Below are positions 33,658 to 42,247 of a stretch of 64,000 nt of DNA, in pieces. The position numbers and the translations under genes are program-made. The DNA lies in the NCBI GenBank assembly GCA_964612145.1, contig CAZTBP010000003.1, forward strand, positions 1 to 64,000, written 5' to 3'. How positions within the stretch are numbered: the stretch's first letter is position 1; the number at the start of each line of letters is the position of its first letter. This DNA comes from JAGNLV01 sp964612145. Lineage in GTDB: Bacteria; Zixibacteria; MSB-5A5; GN15; FEB-12. The notes under the pieces are model-generated. The model was not told the origin of the DNA. It did no database searches and saw only the letters and a program-made list of their open reading frames with translations.

Positions 33658-35816
33658 CACTGCGAATACTCGTGCTGCTGGCGATTGCGGTCACGACGAC
33701 GGCGGCGGAGCGATATCGTTTTGAGACGTTGACGTCATTCAAGGCGGTGCGGAGTATGGAGGTGATCGGGGATTCGCTCTATGTGGCGACCTCCGGCGGG
33801 CTGCTGGTGATCGATGATGCGACGGCGCCCGGGTCGGAGTTTATCCATACTGATGGTTTGGGCACGACGGACCTTCGCGATATTACAGTCGACACTGACG
33901 GGGCTGTCTGGCTGGCGGGCAACGGGCGTTTGATCCGGTTTAATCCGCTGGGTTCTCAGCGGTTTTTGTTTTTCGACAGTGAGAGTGAGCCGCTGGAATT
34001 GTATTCGGTGGTGGATGACGGAGATGAGTTGTGGGTCGGCGCAGAGATCGGGCTGGTGCTGTTTTCCAAGATTGAGGATGGGGGGCAGATTCAGGACAGT
34101 TATACGTTGTATGGCGATTTGAATCCGTCGCCGATTGTGTTCGATATCGAGTTGCTGCGGGATACTATCTGGCTGGCGACATCATCGGGGCTGGCGGCGG
34201 CGCCGACGGCTGATCCGGTGCTGCTGAAGTCGCCATCGGTGTGGACGACGTATGATGTGTCCGATTATCCGGGGTTGGGGAGTGATACGATCCGCCAGGT
34301 GGAGGTGTTCGGTTCGGATATCTATGTGGCGACGTCGCAGGGAGCGTTTCGATTGGAGCAGTCGGCGGTGGATACGCAGTTTGTGGCGGTTGGGTTGGTG
34401 AGTGGGGTGGTGGTCAACGACCTGGTGACCGAGAACGACACGATGTTTTTGTATCATGTGAACGGCGTGAGTGTTGTTACGGCGACGGACACGGCGGATT
34501 TGGTCGTGACCGGGGTGCCGGTCGGGCCGGTGACGGGGACGGTGTTTGAGGGGCTGCGCTGGGTTGGGGCGGGAGACAGCGGGATTTTTGTGGGGGCGGG
34601 TTCAGCGTTTGAAGAGTATCCGTACACAGGATCGCCGGGGAACACGGTACGTTCGATTGGCTACGGTCCGGGCAGTATGATTACGGCGGGGTTCAGGGAT
34701 AAGGTGTATGCACAGTTTGACGGGAGTATCTGGAAGCGGCGGGCATTCAATGCTGTTGACGGGGCTATGGATGTACTGGTTGATCCCATGGATCGGGTGT
34801 GGGCGGCGTCGTGGGGATCGGGGTTGTGGCTGCTGGGAAAGGATACGCTGGTCAATTACGATGAACGGAACTCGACGCTGAGCGGTGTTTTCGGGTCAGC
34901 GTCGTATGTGGTGGTGCGGAGCCTGGCGACGGATGGAGAGTATTTGTATGCATCGTTGTTTCAGGCGGCAAATAATGATGTGGTGGCGTTTGTACCGCTG
35001 GATGAGGTTGACAATCCGAATGCGTGGGGATCTTACGGGACAGCCGAGGGGCTTACCAATGACCTGGTGACGACGCTGGCGGTGAGCAACTTTGAGTTTA
35101 CGGTGGGGACGTTGGGGATCGGGGTGTACCGATGTCGGATTGACGGGAGCGAGTGTACGCATTATACAGAAGATAATTCGCGGTTGCTGTCAAACTCGGT
35201 GCGGGTCGTTGAGTATTCGCCGTTCGGGAATGTGTGGGTGGGGACCAATCTGGGTGTCTCGCGGTGGGATGACGGGATCGAGCGGTTTGTGGATGTAACG
35301 CTGCCGCCGGAGGTGAGTACCGATGTGACGTCGCTGGCGTTTGACGGGCTGGGGAATATCTGGGTGGGGACGCGGTCGGGGCTGGCGCGGTTGGATGTAC
35401 GGGGAGGGGCGAGCCTGGCGTTTACGGAAACTAACTCCGATTTAGTGGCGGACCAGATCAATGATCTGTGGCTGGACAGGGCTACGAGGGACCTGTATAT
35501 CGCGACGGCGGGGGGGATCTCGATCATTCAGACGCAGGTGGATAATTTTACGACGGAGTTAGGGTCGGTGGTGGCGGTTCCGAATCCGTATGTGATTCGG
35601 TCATCGGATGAGGTGGTAACGTTTAATTTTGATGCACCGGGGACGGTGAAGGTTTACACGGTGGCGGGCGAACCGGTGGCGGAGTTTCCGGTGAATGAGT
35701 CGTGGGATGGGAGGAACCAGTCGGGCCGTGCGGTGGCGTCGGGCGTGTATTTATTCGTGGTTACGGCAAGTTCGGGCGAGACGCATCGGGGCAAACTGTT
35801 GCTGGTGCGCGAGTGA
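33624..35816 (+). CDS. Secreted two-component-regulator-propeller protein with FlgD/T9SS-like C-terminus
   Basis: 730 aa with a signal peptide (LTLRILVLLAIAVTTTAAER). Repeated W-(V/L)-(G/A)-x-x-x-G-(L/V) units such as VWLAGNGRLIRFN, LWVGAEIGLVLF, VWVGTNLGVSRW and IWVGTRSGLARL form at least one seven-blade propeller. The last 80 residues (VPNPYVIRSSDEVVTF ... VASGVYLFVVTASSGE ... KLLLVRE) are an FlgD-Ig/T9SS type A-like sorting domain. Likely exported and surface-attached; no catalytic motif. Overlaps lnt by 34 bases and the next start by one. Confidence 0.88.
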   Translation: MDRFQIQAFTLTLRILVLLAIAVTTTAAERYRFETLTSFKAVRSMEVIGDSLYVATSGGLLVIDDATAPGSEFIHTDGLGTTDLRDITVDTDGAVWLAGNGRLIRFNPLGSQRFLFFDSESEPLELYSVVDDGDELWVGAEIGLVLFSKIEDGGQIQDSYTLYGDLNPSPIVFDIELLRDTIWLATSSGLAAAPTADPVLLKSPSVWTTYDVSDYPGLGSDTIRQVEVFGSDIYVATSQGAFRLEQSAVDTQFVAVGLVSGVVVNDLVTENDTMFLYHVNGVSVVTATDTADLVVTGVPVGPVTGTVFEGLRWVGAGDSGIFVGAGSAFEEYPYTGSPGNTVRSIGYGPGSMITAGFRDKVYAQFDGSIWKRRAFNAVDGAMDVLVDPMDRVWAASWGSGLWLLGKDTLVNYDERNSTLSGVFGSASYVVVRSLATDGEYLYASLFQAANNDVVAFVPLDEVDNPNAWGSYGTAEGLTNDLVTTLAVSNFEFTVGTLGIGVYRCRIDGSECTHYTEDNSRLLSNSVRVVEYSPFGNVWVGTNLGVSRWDDGIERFVDVTLPPEVSTDVTSLAFDGLGNIWVGTRSGLARLDVRGGASLAFTETNSDLVADQINDLWLDRATRDLYIATAGGISIIQTQVDNFTTELGSVVAVPNPYVIRSSDEVVTFNFDAPGTVKVYTVAGEPVAEFPVNESWDGRNQSGRAVASGVYLFVVTASSGETHRGKLLLVRE

Positions 35817-36733
35817 TGGATATCGGTGTTCTTCGCAGAGACGACATTCCTGAGACAGAGTTGAGCGAGTTAGCGGGCGGATCGTTGCTGGGATCGGCGG
35901 TGTTTGCGCGGGTGTGGGAATCGTTGGGGGGCAGTCGGGCAGTGTGGATAGGGCGCGAGGGTGGCAGGATAAAAGCGGCGATGCCGGGAGTTGAGTTCGG
36001 GATCGGGCCGATGCGCCGGTTCTATGCGATGCCGGATGGCTTGTATGCCAGGCTGCTGGGAGGTGAGGGCGGGGAGTTTATGGAGGCGGGGAGAGAGTTA
36101 ATGACCGGGATTGCGGGACAGGGATATGCCAAGGCGTTTTTGTATGATTTTTTCGAGGAAATCGGGGGGCATGATGAATTTCAAAAGGAGTCGTATCGAA
36201 CGACGCTGGTTGATGTGGCGCCGGGTTGGGAACCGCCGGATCGGAAGCTGCGAGGGGAGATTCGTCGGGCGGAGCGGGAAGGAGTTACGGTAGAGGCATT
36301 GGACTGGAGGAAGCATGGGCAGGGGTTTATGGAGTTAGTGGCCAGGGGGGAGAGTGAGCGGGGTTCGGCACGGAAGTATCCGAGCGAGTTCTTTTCTTCG
36401 CTGGCAGGCGCGGCGAGGGAGAGTGAAACGATACGGTGGTACTGGTGTGAACATGAGGGGAAGGCGGCGGCGTCGCATATCTATTTTGTCGAAGGAGATA
36501 TGATGCTGGGCTGGCAGATGTTTTATGATCGGGAGCTGGCTGCGGCGAAGGCGAATCAGTTTTTGATCGCGACGGCCGTAAGAGAGCTGACAAGGGAGGG
36601 GGTGACGCGGTTGAATTTAGGAGCGTCGCCGGCGGAGGCGGAAGGAACCGAGTTCTTTAAGAGGCGCTGGGGTGGGTACGAATACACTTACAGCGGCTAT
36701 ATACAGAAGAAGGGGTTGGGAAGGGTGTTGTGA
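35816..36733 (+). CDS. FemAB/GNAT-like acyltransferase (Acetyltransf_6 type)
   Basis: 305 aa from ATG 35816 (TGATG overlap with the propeller gene). The frame is open further up but enters the previous gene. The C-terminal half has the FemAB/BioF2-like GNAT pattern: DRKLRGEIRRAEREGVTVEA, HEGKAAASHIYFVEGDMMLG, AKANQFLIATAVRELTREGV, then TRLNLGASPAEAEGTEFFKR. It heads a run with two glycosyltransferases, so transfer of an acyl or aminoacyl group to a surface glycan is plausible but inferred. Confidence 0.8.
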   Translation: MDIGVLRRDDIPETELSELAGGSLLGSAVFARVWESLGGSRAVWIGREGGRIKAAMPGVEFGIGPMRRFYAMPDGLYARLLGGEGGEFMEAGRELMTGIAGQGYAKAFLYDFFEEIGGHDEFQKESYRTTLVDVAPGWEPPDRKLRGEIRRAEREGVTVEALDWRKHGQGFMELVARGESERGSARKYPSEFFSSLAGAARESETIRWYWCEHEGKAAASHIYFVEGDMMLGWQMFYDRELAAAKANQFLIATAVRELTREGVTRLNLGASPAEAEGTEFFKRRWGGYEYTYSGYIQKKGLGRVL

Positions 36734-37806
36734 TGGCGGAGCGGTTCAGGGTTTTGGTGCTGGCGGACAGCCGGTCGTTTCACACCGAGCGGTTTGTCGC
36801 GGAGTTGAAGCGGCAGGGGGTGGAGGTGCGGCTGGCCTCGCTCGAGGCGGGGGAGATTGAGCATGTGCGGCTGTCTCGGCGGGGTCCGGTGTCGACGGTC
36901 GCGTACAGGGCAGCGGTGGGGCGGGTGCGGAAGCTGGTTGCGGAGTTTGCGCCGGATTGTATCAGTGCGCACTATGCGGCGGGTTATGGGTATTTAGCGG
37001 CGCATTTGAAAAGGAACCGTCCGCCGGTGCTGCTGCATGTGTGGGGCTCGGATGTGCTGGTGGTGCCGAAGAAGTCGTTTTTGCATAAACGCAAAGTAGT
37101 GTCGGCTTTGAAAGGGGCGGATGCGATAGTGGCGGACTCGGCGTATTTGGCGGAGGCGACGGAGGTGCTGGGGGCGGTTCAGCGGCCGAGGGTGTTTGCG
37201 TGGGGGATTGAAGAACGGCATCTCGGGCTTCACAAGTCGAGTTACGAGCCGGGTCAGCCGTTGAGAGTCATAGTACCCCGGCTGCATGAGCCGGTATACA
37301 ACAATTTCTTTATTGTGAAGGCGCTGGCGGAGTTTATTCGTGACAAGCAGATCGAGGTGACATTTCCAGCGTTCGGGAGCCGGTACGAGGACTTCCGGCG
37401 TCGGGCGAGGAAAGCGGTTGGAGGCCGGGTGCGGTATTATGAGAAGTTGTCGCGGAGGGACTTCCTGGAGTTGATGGCGTCGCATGACGTGTTTCTTTCG
37501 GCAGCGAAGTCGGACAGTTCGCCGGTGAGTTTGATTGAATCGATGGCGTTAGGATTGATTCCGGTGGTGGCGGATATTCCGGGGGTGCGGGAGTGGTTGA
37601 CGGAGGACTCGGGGATTCGGTTTCGACAGGATGACGCCACGGAGCTGCAGGCGGTTTTTCACGAACTGGTGACGGCCAGGGATCCGCATGAGGCGATGCG
37701 GAGGAGAAATCTGGAGAAGGTAAAGCAAGAGGGGATCTTTGAGAAAAATGTAGCGGGACAGGTTGAGATGATGAAGGAGTTGGCGGAGAGGGGGCGGGCA
37801 GGTTGA
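36733..37806 (+). CDS. Glycosyltransferase family 4-like
   Basis: 357 aa from ATG 36733 (TGATG overlap); GTG 36730 is an alternative. GT-B fold: FRVLVLADSRSFHTERFVAE at the start, then LLHVWGSDVLV, AIVADSAYLAEATEVLG, and a C-terminal donor-site region (SRRDFLELMASHDVFLSAAK, SDSSPVSLIESMALGLIPVV with the E-x7-E-like motif, VADIPGVREWL). Acts on a nucleotide sugar in surface-glycan synthesis. Overlaps the next gene by 4 bases. Confidence 0.88.
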   Translation: MAERFRVLVLADSRSFHTERFVAELKRQGVEVRLASLEAGEIEHVRLSRRGPVSTVAYRAAVGRVRKLVAEFAPDCISAHYAAGYGYLAAHLKRNRPPVLLHVWGSDVLVVPKKSFLHKRKVVSALKGADAIVADSAYLAEATEVLGAVQRPRVFAWGIEERHLGLHKSSYEPGQPLRVIVPRLHEPVYNNFFIVKALAEFIRDKQIEVTFPAFGSRYEDFRRRARKAVGGRVRYYEKLSRRDFLELMASHDVFLSAAKSDSSPVSLIESMALGLIPVVADIPGVREWLTEDSGIRFRQDDATELQAVFHELVTARDPHEAMRRRNLEKVKQEGIFEKNVAGQVEMMKELAERGRAG

Positions 37807-39065
37807 GGAAGGTCCTCCTGGTATGTTACTACTTTCCGCCGATGGGCGGGGCGGGGATTGGTCGTCCACTGGCGCTGTTTGAGCATTTGCCGGAGCACGG
37901 GTATGAGTGTCACGTGTTGACGGTGAAGCCGGTGGCGTATCGGGTCTTTGAGGAGGATCTTTTGGAGGGGCTGCCGACGGAGCATGTGTATCGGGCCGGG
38001 TCCACAGATCCGCAGCGGTTGATGCGGTTGATGGGGTTACGGAAGGTGAAGGGGAGCATGATAGATCGGGGGCGGTCGGTGGCGGATCGGTATTTTCCGG
38101 ATACGAAGATCGGGTGGGTGCGCAAGGCGGTAAAGTTGGGGCGGGATTTGTTGAATAACAGGGATTATGATGCAATCATATCGACGTCGCCGCCGATTTC
38201 GTCGCATTTGGTGGGTCACAAATTGGCCAGAGAGTTCAGTCGACCGTGGATAGCCGACTTTCGGGATTACTGGGCTACGACGGTGCGAAAGCCGGAGGAA
38301 GAGTTTGCCAATGATCCGGGGAAGATTCGGCGGATAGGGCAACTGCTGGAGCAGTTTCAGCGGGATGCGACGGCGATAACGGCGGTGAACAAGTCGGTTG
38401 CGGCGTATGTGGGGGCGGGGGAGACGATTTTTAATTGTTACAATGAAAAGATTGCGAGACGGTGGAAGGAGCCGTCGGGGGACGGTCCTTTTACGATTGG
38501 GGTGTTAGGAGCGTTGAATGAGAACACGCCGATAGAGCCGCTGCTGCGAGTGCTGGAGCGGATGCGGCGGGAGCAACGGGCGCTGTTTGATCGGATTGAG
38601 GTAGTGCAGGTGGGGGAGGCCGATCCGGACTGGCTGACGGAGGAACTGGGGCGGTTTGATATGGCAGAGCGGTTTACGACGCACGGGGTACAGCATCGGG
38701 TCTATACCATAGATTTGCTGAATGAGACCTCGGTGCTGTATGCCGGGGTGTCGTCGGAGAAGTTAGCGGGGCTTTCGACCGGGCGGATTTATACGATGCT
38801 TTCATCGGGACGTCCGATTTTAGCGCATGCGCCGGCGGAGTCTGAGATTGCGGAATTGCTCAAACCGGTTAAGGAGCACACGCGGTTTTTCGGAGAGGAG
38901 ACGGGAGCGGCGGCGGCGTTTTTGACGGGTTTGATGGAGCGGAGTGAGCGGGGAGAGGGGATTGTTGAGCCGAATCCTGAGTATGCGAAGCGGTATGCCT
39001 CGGGGGAGATGACGAGGCGGTTTGTGCACATACTCGATGAGATCGAGTTCAAGCCGTATCGGTGA
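37803..39065 (+). CDS. Glycosyltransferase, second of the pair
   Basis: 420 aa, TTG start. The N-terminal Rossmann half is typical (RKVLLVCYYFPPMGGAGIGR, GYECHVLTVKP, DYDAIISTSPPISSHLVGH, WIADFRDYW). The donor half includes FTIGVLGALNENTPIEPLLR, YAGVSSEKLAGLSTGRIYTM and LSSGRPILAHAPAESEIAEL. GT4-like, of the type often seen in capsule or O-antigen sets. Its TGA (39063-39065) abuts the stop of the convergent C25 protease gene exactly. Confidence 0.88.
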   Translation: MRKVLLVCYYFPPMGGAGIGRPLALFEHLPEHGYECHVLTVKPVAYRVFEEDLLEGLPTEHVYRAGSTDPQRLMRLMGLRKVKGSMIDRGRSVADRYFPDTKIGWVRKAVKLGRDLLNNRDYDAIISTSPPISSHLVGHKLAREFSRPWIADFRDYWATTVRKPEEEFANDPGKIRRIGQLLEQFQRDATAITAVNKSVAAYVGAGETIFNCYNEKIARRWKEPSGDGPFTIGVLGALNENTPIEPLLRVLERMRREQRALFDRIEVVQVGEADPDWLTEELGRFDMAERFTTHGVQHRVYTIDLLNETSVLYAGVSSEKLAGLSTGRIYTMLSSGRPILAHAPAESEIAELLKPVKEHTRFFGEETGAAAAFLTGLMERSERGEGIVEPNPEYAKRYASGEMTRRFVHILDEIEFKPYR

Positions 39066-41345
39066 TCAGCGGACGAGGACCATTTTGCGGGTGCGGGTAA
39101 AGTCGGCGGTGCTGAGTCGGTAGAAGTAGACACCGGAGGCGGCGGGGGAGCCGGAGTGATCGGAGCCATCCCAGACAACAGAGTGTGAACCGGCCGAGAG
39201 AGTGCGGTCGAGCAGGGTGCGTACGCGGCGGCCGGTGATGTCGTAGATGGTGAGGTCTGTTCGGGCGGCGGTGGGGAGGGTGAAGTCGATGGTGGTAGAG
39301 GGGTTGAAGGGATTGGGGTAGTTCTGGAAGAGGGGGAGGCTGGCCGGGAGGGGATCGGTGTCGTTGTCGATGTCGGTGGCGAGGTTAGGGGTGAAGGTGG
39401 TCAGGCCGACGGCGCAGTTATTGTGGCGGGCGGCGATGGTGTGTTGGCGGCCGAGGGGGAAGTCATAGACGATTACGACGGAGCCGTCGGTGCCGGTCAC
39501 GGCGGAGGCGACGCGGCCGGAGTCGGTGGAGACGAGGACGGTGCAGGCGGGGATGGGAGTGGCGTCATTTGTGACGGTGACGCGCAGACCGCCGGAGTCG
39601 AGGTCGAGACTGATCGTCAGGCGGGCAGGGATAGCGGTGTGGATGCGGAGGGCGGGGTCGCCGTAGAAGTTTTGGCCGTAGATCATGTCGCGGTATGCAT
39701 TAGAGGTCAGTTTGGAGGTGTTCATGGCGTCGATGGCGGGGCGGTCGGGGTGGGCGAAGAGCTGCGCGAAAAATTCGCGCTGGAGGACGTGGCTGGCGCC
39801 AACCCAGCCCCACCGGGAGTAGGCGACAAAAGCAACGGCGCCGGCGTCGGGTTGGGCGAGGAGGGTGGTGACGAGGTTGGGGTTGGTGTAGATAAACGGC
39901 GGGGAGTCTTTGTCAAAGCCACCGTGGTCGCAGGCGAGGGAGTAGTAGAGGCCGACTTTTCCATTGGGAGTCAGGGAGTCGGGGGTGGCGTTCAGGGGGA
40001 GGGGATCCTCGGTAATGATATATGATTTCGGCCAGTGGTTGTAGCCCGAGGTGCGCGTCGCGAATCCGTCGGGACGCCCGTGGGCGATGATATTAATGAT
40101 GCCGTAGCCGTTGCCCAGGGTGTCGAGGGCTTCGGATGCGGGGGCGTTGCAGGGGGAGGGATCGTCGCCGGCGGCAAGTTCCACGCCGCCGGTGGTGTCG
40201 ATGGTGAAGTGATCGGGGTAGGCGTCGGCGATCAGGGCGTGCTGACCGTGGGCGCCGTAGTCGCGCATTTCATCGGATGAGAAGAAGAAGGCGCGCTGGA
40301 GGTAGGCGGGGTCGGCGATGTCAAGGGTCTCGTAGCGGATGAGTTTTTTGATATAGGTGGCGAGTTGTTCGGGTGAGTCGAACGGCAGGCGGCCGAGGCG
40401 GAGTTCCGGTTCAAAATCGGCGGCGTCCTCGAACCACTCACCGTAGACGCCGTCGTGGTCGACATCCCAGTCGCCGGTAAGATCGGAGAAGTAGAGGTCG
40501 CAGATTTGGAGGCGATCGGGTTCAACGGTGGAGGAAGTGTAGAGGTCGTAGGCGTAGCGGATCGGGAGTACGGATTCATCGCCGACGAGGAGGACATACC
40601 GGCCGCCGTTGGCGTGGAAGTCTTTCAAGTACTCGCGGAGTTTTGCGGCGTCATCGGCGCCGGAGTATGCGGGCACTATATTCTCGATAAGTTTCACCGA
40701 GGCATCGTAGCCGACGGCCGTGCGGTAGGCGGACAGGGCGGCGGCCTGTTCGGCAAGGGGCTCGGCGGTTATGATGATGTAGTTCGGGTGCGGGCTGCCG
40801 GCGGTGAGGGCGTGGCTGGAGCGGCGGTCGGGTTTAGGCAGCTGGGCGGGGAGGAGCAGCCGGGAGTCGGGGATCGGGTTCTTGTCTATCGAGACAGTAA
40901 TATCTGAGTGTAGCCAGAGGCGGCCGGCGGTGTCGACGGTGACCGGGTAGAGGTCGGCGCGGGCGTAGCGGGTGCCGTTGCGGGTGACGGTAAAAGGGGC
41001 GACGGCCGGAGTGCGACCGGCGGTTGGCGGGTTAAGATCTGTGGGCAGTTGATCCGGGTCGGCGGCGGTGGGAAGATCATAAAGCCTGGACGGGTCGGTC
41101 TGGCCGATGAGTTGGGCGGAGCCGGTGGTGAAGATCAGGTCGGACAGGGACTGGCCGGGAGCAAGCTCGATATACCGGGTATCGACAGGCAGTTGGAGAC
41201 CGAGGCCGACCGGTGTGGAGTTCAAATCGTTGACCCGGACCGAGGAGCCGGACGGGTCGACGGTGGTTTGGGTCGGGTCAAAGTTGACGGCGGAGGCGGT
41301 GACCGACCACAGGATGAGCATTGCTGTTGACGTCAGGATCTTCAT
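39066..41345 (-). CDS. Gingipain-like C25 cysteine protease with C-terminal sorting domain
   Basis: 759 aa from the ATG at 41345 (the frame is open 42 bp further, but this ATG begins the signal peptide MKILTSTAMLILWSVTASA). A propeptide-like region precedes the C25 catalytic domain. Catalytic His422 lies in IIAHGRPDGF and Cys472 in YYSLACDHGGFD; FSSDEMRDYGAHG and ELRLGRLPF are other family blocks. A T9SS type A/FlgD-like tail follows (LFQNYPNPFNPSTTIDFTLP, DITGRRVRTLLDR, ASGVYFYRLST). Likely exported and surface-attached or secreted. Stop codon abuts the convergent glycosyltransferase gene. Confidence 0.92.
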   Translation of the reverse strand: MKILTSTAMLILWSVTASAVNFDPTQTTVDPSGSSVRVNDLNSTPVGLGLQLPVDTRYIELAPGQSLSDLIFTTGSAQLIGQTDPSRLYDLPTAADPDQLPTDLNPPTAGRTPAVAPFTVTRNGTRYARADLYPVTVDTAGRLWLHSDITVSIDKNPIPDSRLLLPAQLPKPDRRSSHALTAGSPHPNYIIITAEPLAEQAAALSAYRTAVGYDASVKLIENIVPAYSGADDAAKLREYLKDFHANGGRYVLLVGDESVLPIRYAYDLYTSSTVEPDRLQICDLYFSDLTGDWDVDHDGVYGEWFEDAADFEPELRLGRLPFDSPEQLATYIKKLIRYETLDIADPAYLQRAFFFSSDEMRDYGAHGQHALIADAYPDHFTIDTTGGVELAAGDDPSPCNAPASEALDTLGNGYGIINIIAHGRPDGFATRTSGYNHWPKSYIITEDPLPLNATPDSLTPNGKVGLYYSLACDHGGFDKDSPPFIYTNPNLVTTLLAQPDAGAVAFVAYSRWGWVGASHVLQREFFAQLFAHPDRPAIDAMNTSKLTSNAYRDMIYGQNFYGDPALRIHTAIPARLTISLDLDSGGLRVTVTNDATPIPACTVLVSTDSGRVASAVTGTDGSVVIVYDFPLGRQHTIAARHNNCAVGLTTFTPNLATDIDNDTDPLPASLPLFQNYPNPFNPSTTIDFTLPTAARTDLTIYDITGRRVRTLLDRTLSAGSHSVVWDGSDHSGSPAASGVYFYRLSTADFTRTRKMVLVR

Positions 41346-41444
41346 GTTGCCCCTTGTTTCAAGATGATCTGGGGGGATAGAGTGCAAGGGGCGGGCCGCG
41401 ATATTCGGGCAGTGATTAAGGATTCGTAAGGTTATGTTTTAGAG

Positions 41445-41480
41445 CGGCTTGCGTGAGCAGTGCGGGTGCTCACTAAGCCG
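41445..41480. other. Imperfect hairpin in the intergenic region upstream of mraZ
   Basis: GTGAGCA (41453-41459) pairs with TGCTCAC (41467-41473) across a 7-base loop. After a small internal loop, CGGCT (41445-41449) pairs with AGCCG (41476-41480). It lies 200 bp upstream of the dcw promoter and 100 bp upstream of the protease gene start. No T-run; it could be a structured RNA or an operator. The rest of 41346-41692 shows no gene. Confidence 0.5.
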
Positions 41481-41692
41481 GACGTGGGTCGGGAAATTGG
41501 ATCGATAGTGGGGATTGGTCGAGAGGGTAGGGGGAATTGTCGGGTCGGTTGACTGGGGTAAGAAGTGGGGTGTTTCGCTAGTGGCTAAGGGGTTCAGTTC
41601 GTTACTGATCATTCAATTTTCACGACCTCGTTATTTGTTGCGGCTATGACACTTAGCGGTAAGACTTTTCCTGGAAATGGCGGAAAAACAGC

Positions 41693-41720
41693 TTGACTTA
41701 GTGGGGTAAAGTGTGATAAT
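41693..41720 (+). promoter_or_regulatory. Sigma-70-type promoter of the dcw (mraZ) operon
   Basis: TTGACT (41693-41698), 16-base spacer, GATAAT (41715-41720); each box has one mismatch to consensus. Transcription should start near 41727, giving a leader of about 38 bases to the preferred mraZ start at 41765. Confidence 0.75.
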
Positions 41721-41755
41721 TGGAGTGTTCCTGGGTGAAAATGGCAGAATGTGGA
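41701..41755 (+). promoter_or_regulatory. MraZ-type operator: ten-base periodic TGG boxes
   Basis: GTGGG (41701), GTGTG (41711), CTGGG (41731), ATGGC (41741) and GTGGA (41751) repeat on an exact 10-bp period, with one register (41721) shifted. MraZ is known to bind tandem TGGG/GTGGG repeats separated by about 5 bp upstream of its own gene. The boxes overlap the -10 and transcript start, which suits autorepression. Confidence 0.6.
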
Positions 41756-41764
41756 GAGAACAAC

Positions 41765-42247
41765 GTGAGTGGCTTTTATGGCCAGTTTCAGACAACGATG
41801 GATGACAAAGGGAGGTTTGCTCTTCCGGCAAAGCTTCGTGGTGTCACCGACACAGATGGGAAGCCTTTTTTGGAGGGTGACCTGATCCTGACCAAGGGTC
41901 TGGAGGGGTGCTTGACGTTGTACCCGGACAGTGAGTGGCAGGATATTCAAAAGCGTCTCTCTTCGCTGAGTTTTACCCAAAAAGATTATCGTTTTTTCAG
42001 TCGTCGATTTTATTCATCGGCGGCTACGGTGTCCCCGGATCGATCCGGCAGAATCCTGGTGCCGTCGCATCTGATTGCAGAGGCTGGATTAAAGAAAGAG
42101 CTGCTGGTGATTGGCGTCAACAACTGGATTGAGATCTGGAACCCGGAGCGGTTCGAGTATTATCTTCAGCAGTACTCGGGCAGTTATGAAGACGTAGCCG
42201 AGCGCCTCTTCACCGGAAACGACGGCGGCGATGGGCAGCAAGGATGA
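41765..42247 (+). CDS. mraZ: Transcriptional regulator MraZ
   Basis: 160 aa from GTG 41765, supported by GGAGAG seven bases upstream and by the family N-terminus (FYGQFQTTMDDKGRFALPAK); in-frame ATGs at 41741 and 41720 lack this. Two AbrB-like MraZ repeats: DDKGRFALPAKLRG (first) and SPDRSGRILVPSHL (second, the DxxGR motif). It controls the dcw operon by binding repeats at its promoter. rsmH overlaps its end by 17 bases. Confidence 0.95.
   Translation: MSGFYGQFQTTMDDKGRFALPAKLRGVTDTDGKPFLEGDLILTKGLEGCLTLYPDSEWQDIQKRLSSLSFTQKDYRFFSRRFYSSAATVSPDRSGRILVPSHLIAEAGLKKELLVIGVNNWIEIWNPERFEYYLQQYSGSYEDVAERLFTGNDGGDGQQG

Noticed and set aside
39423..40025. 200-codon plus-strand ORF inside the C25 protease gene
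   Set aside because: Antisense, Gly/Asp/Val-rich, no Shine-Dalgarno; the minus-strand protease has intact catalytic motifs over the same bases.
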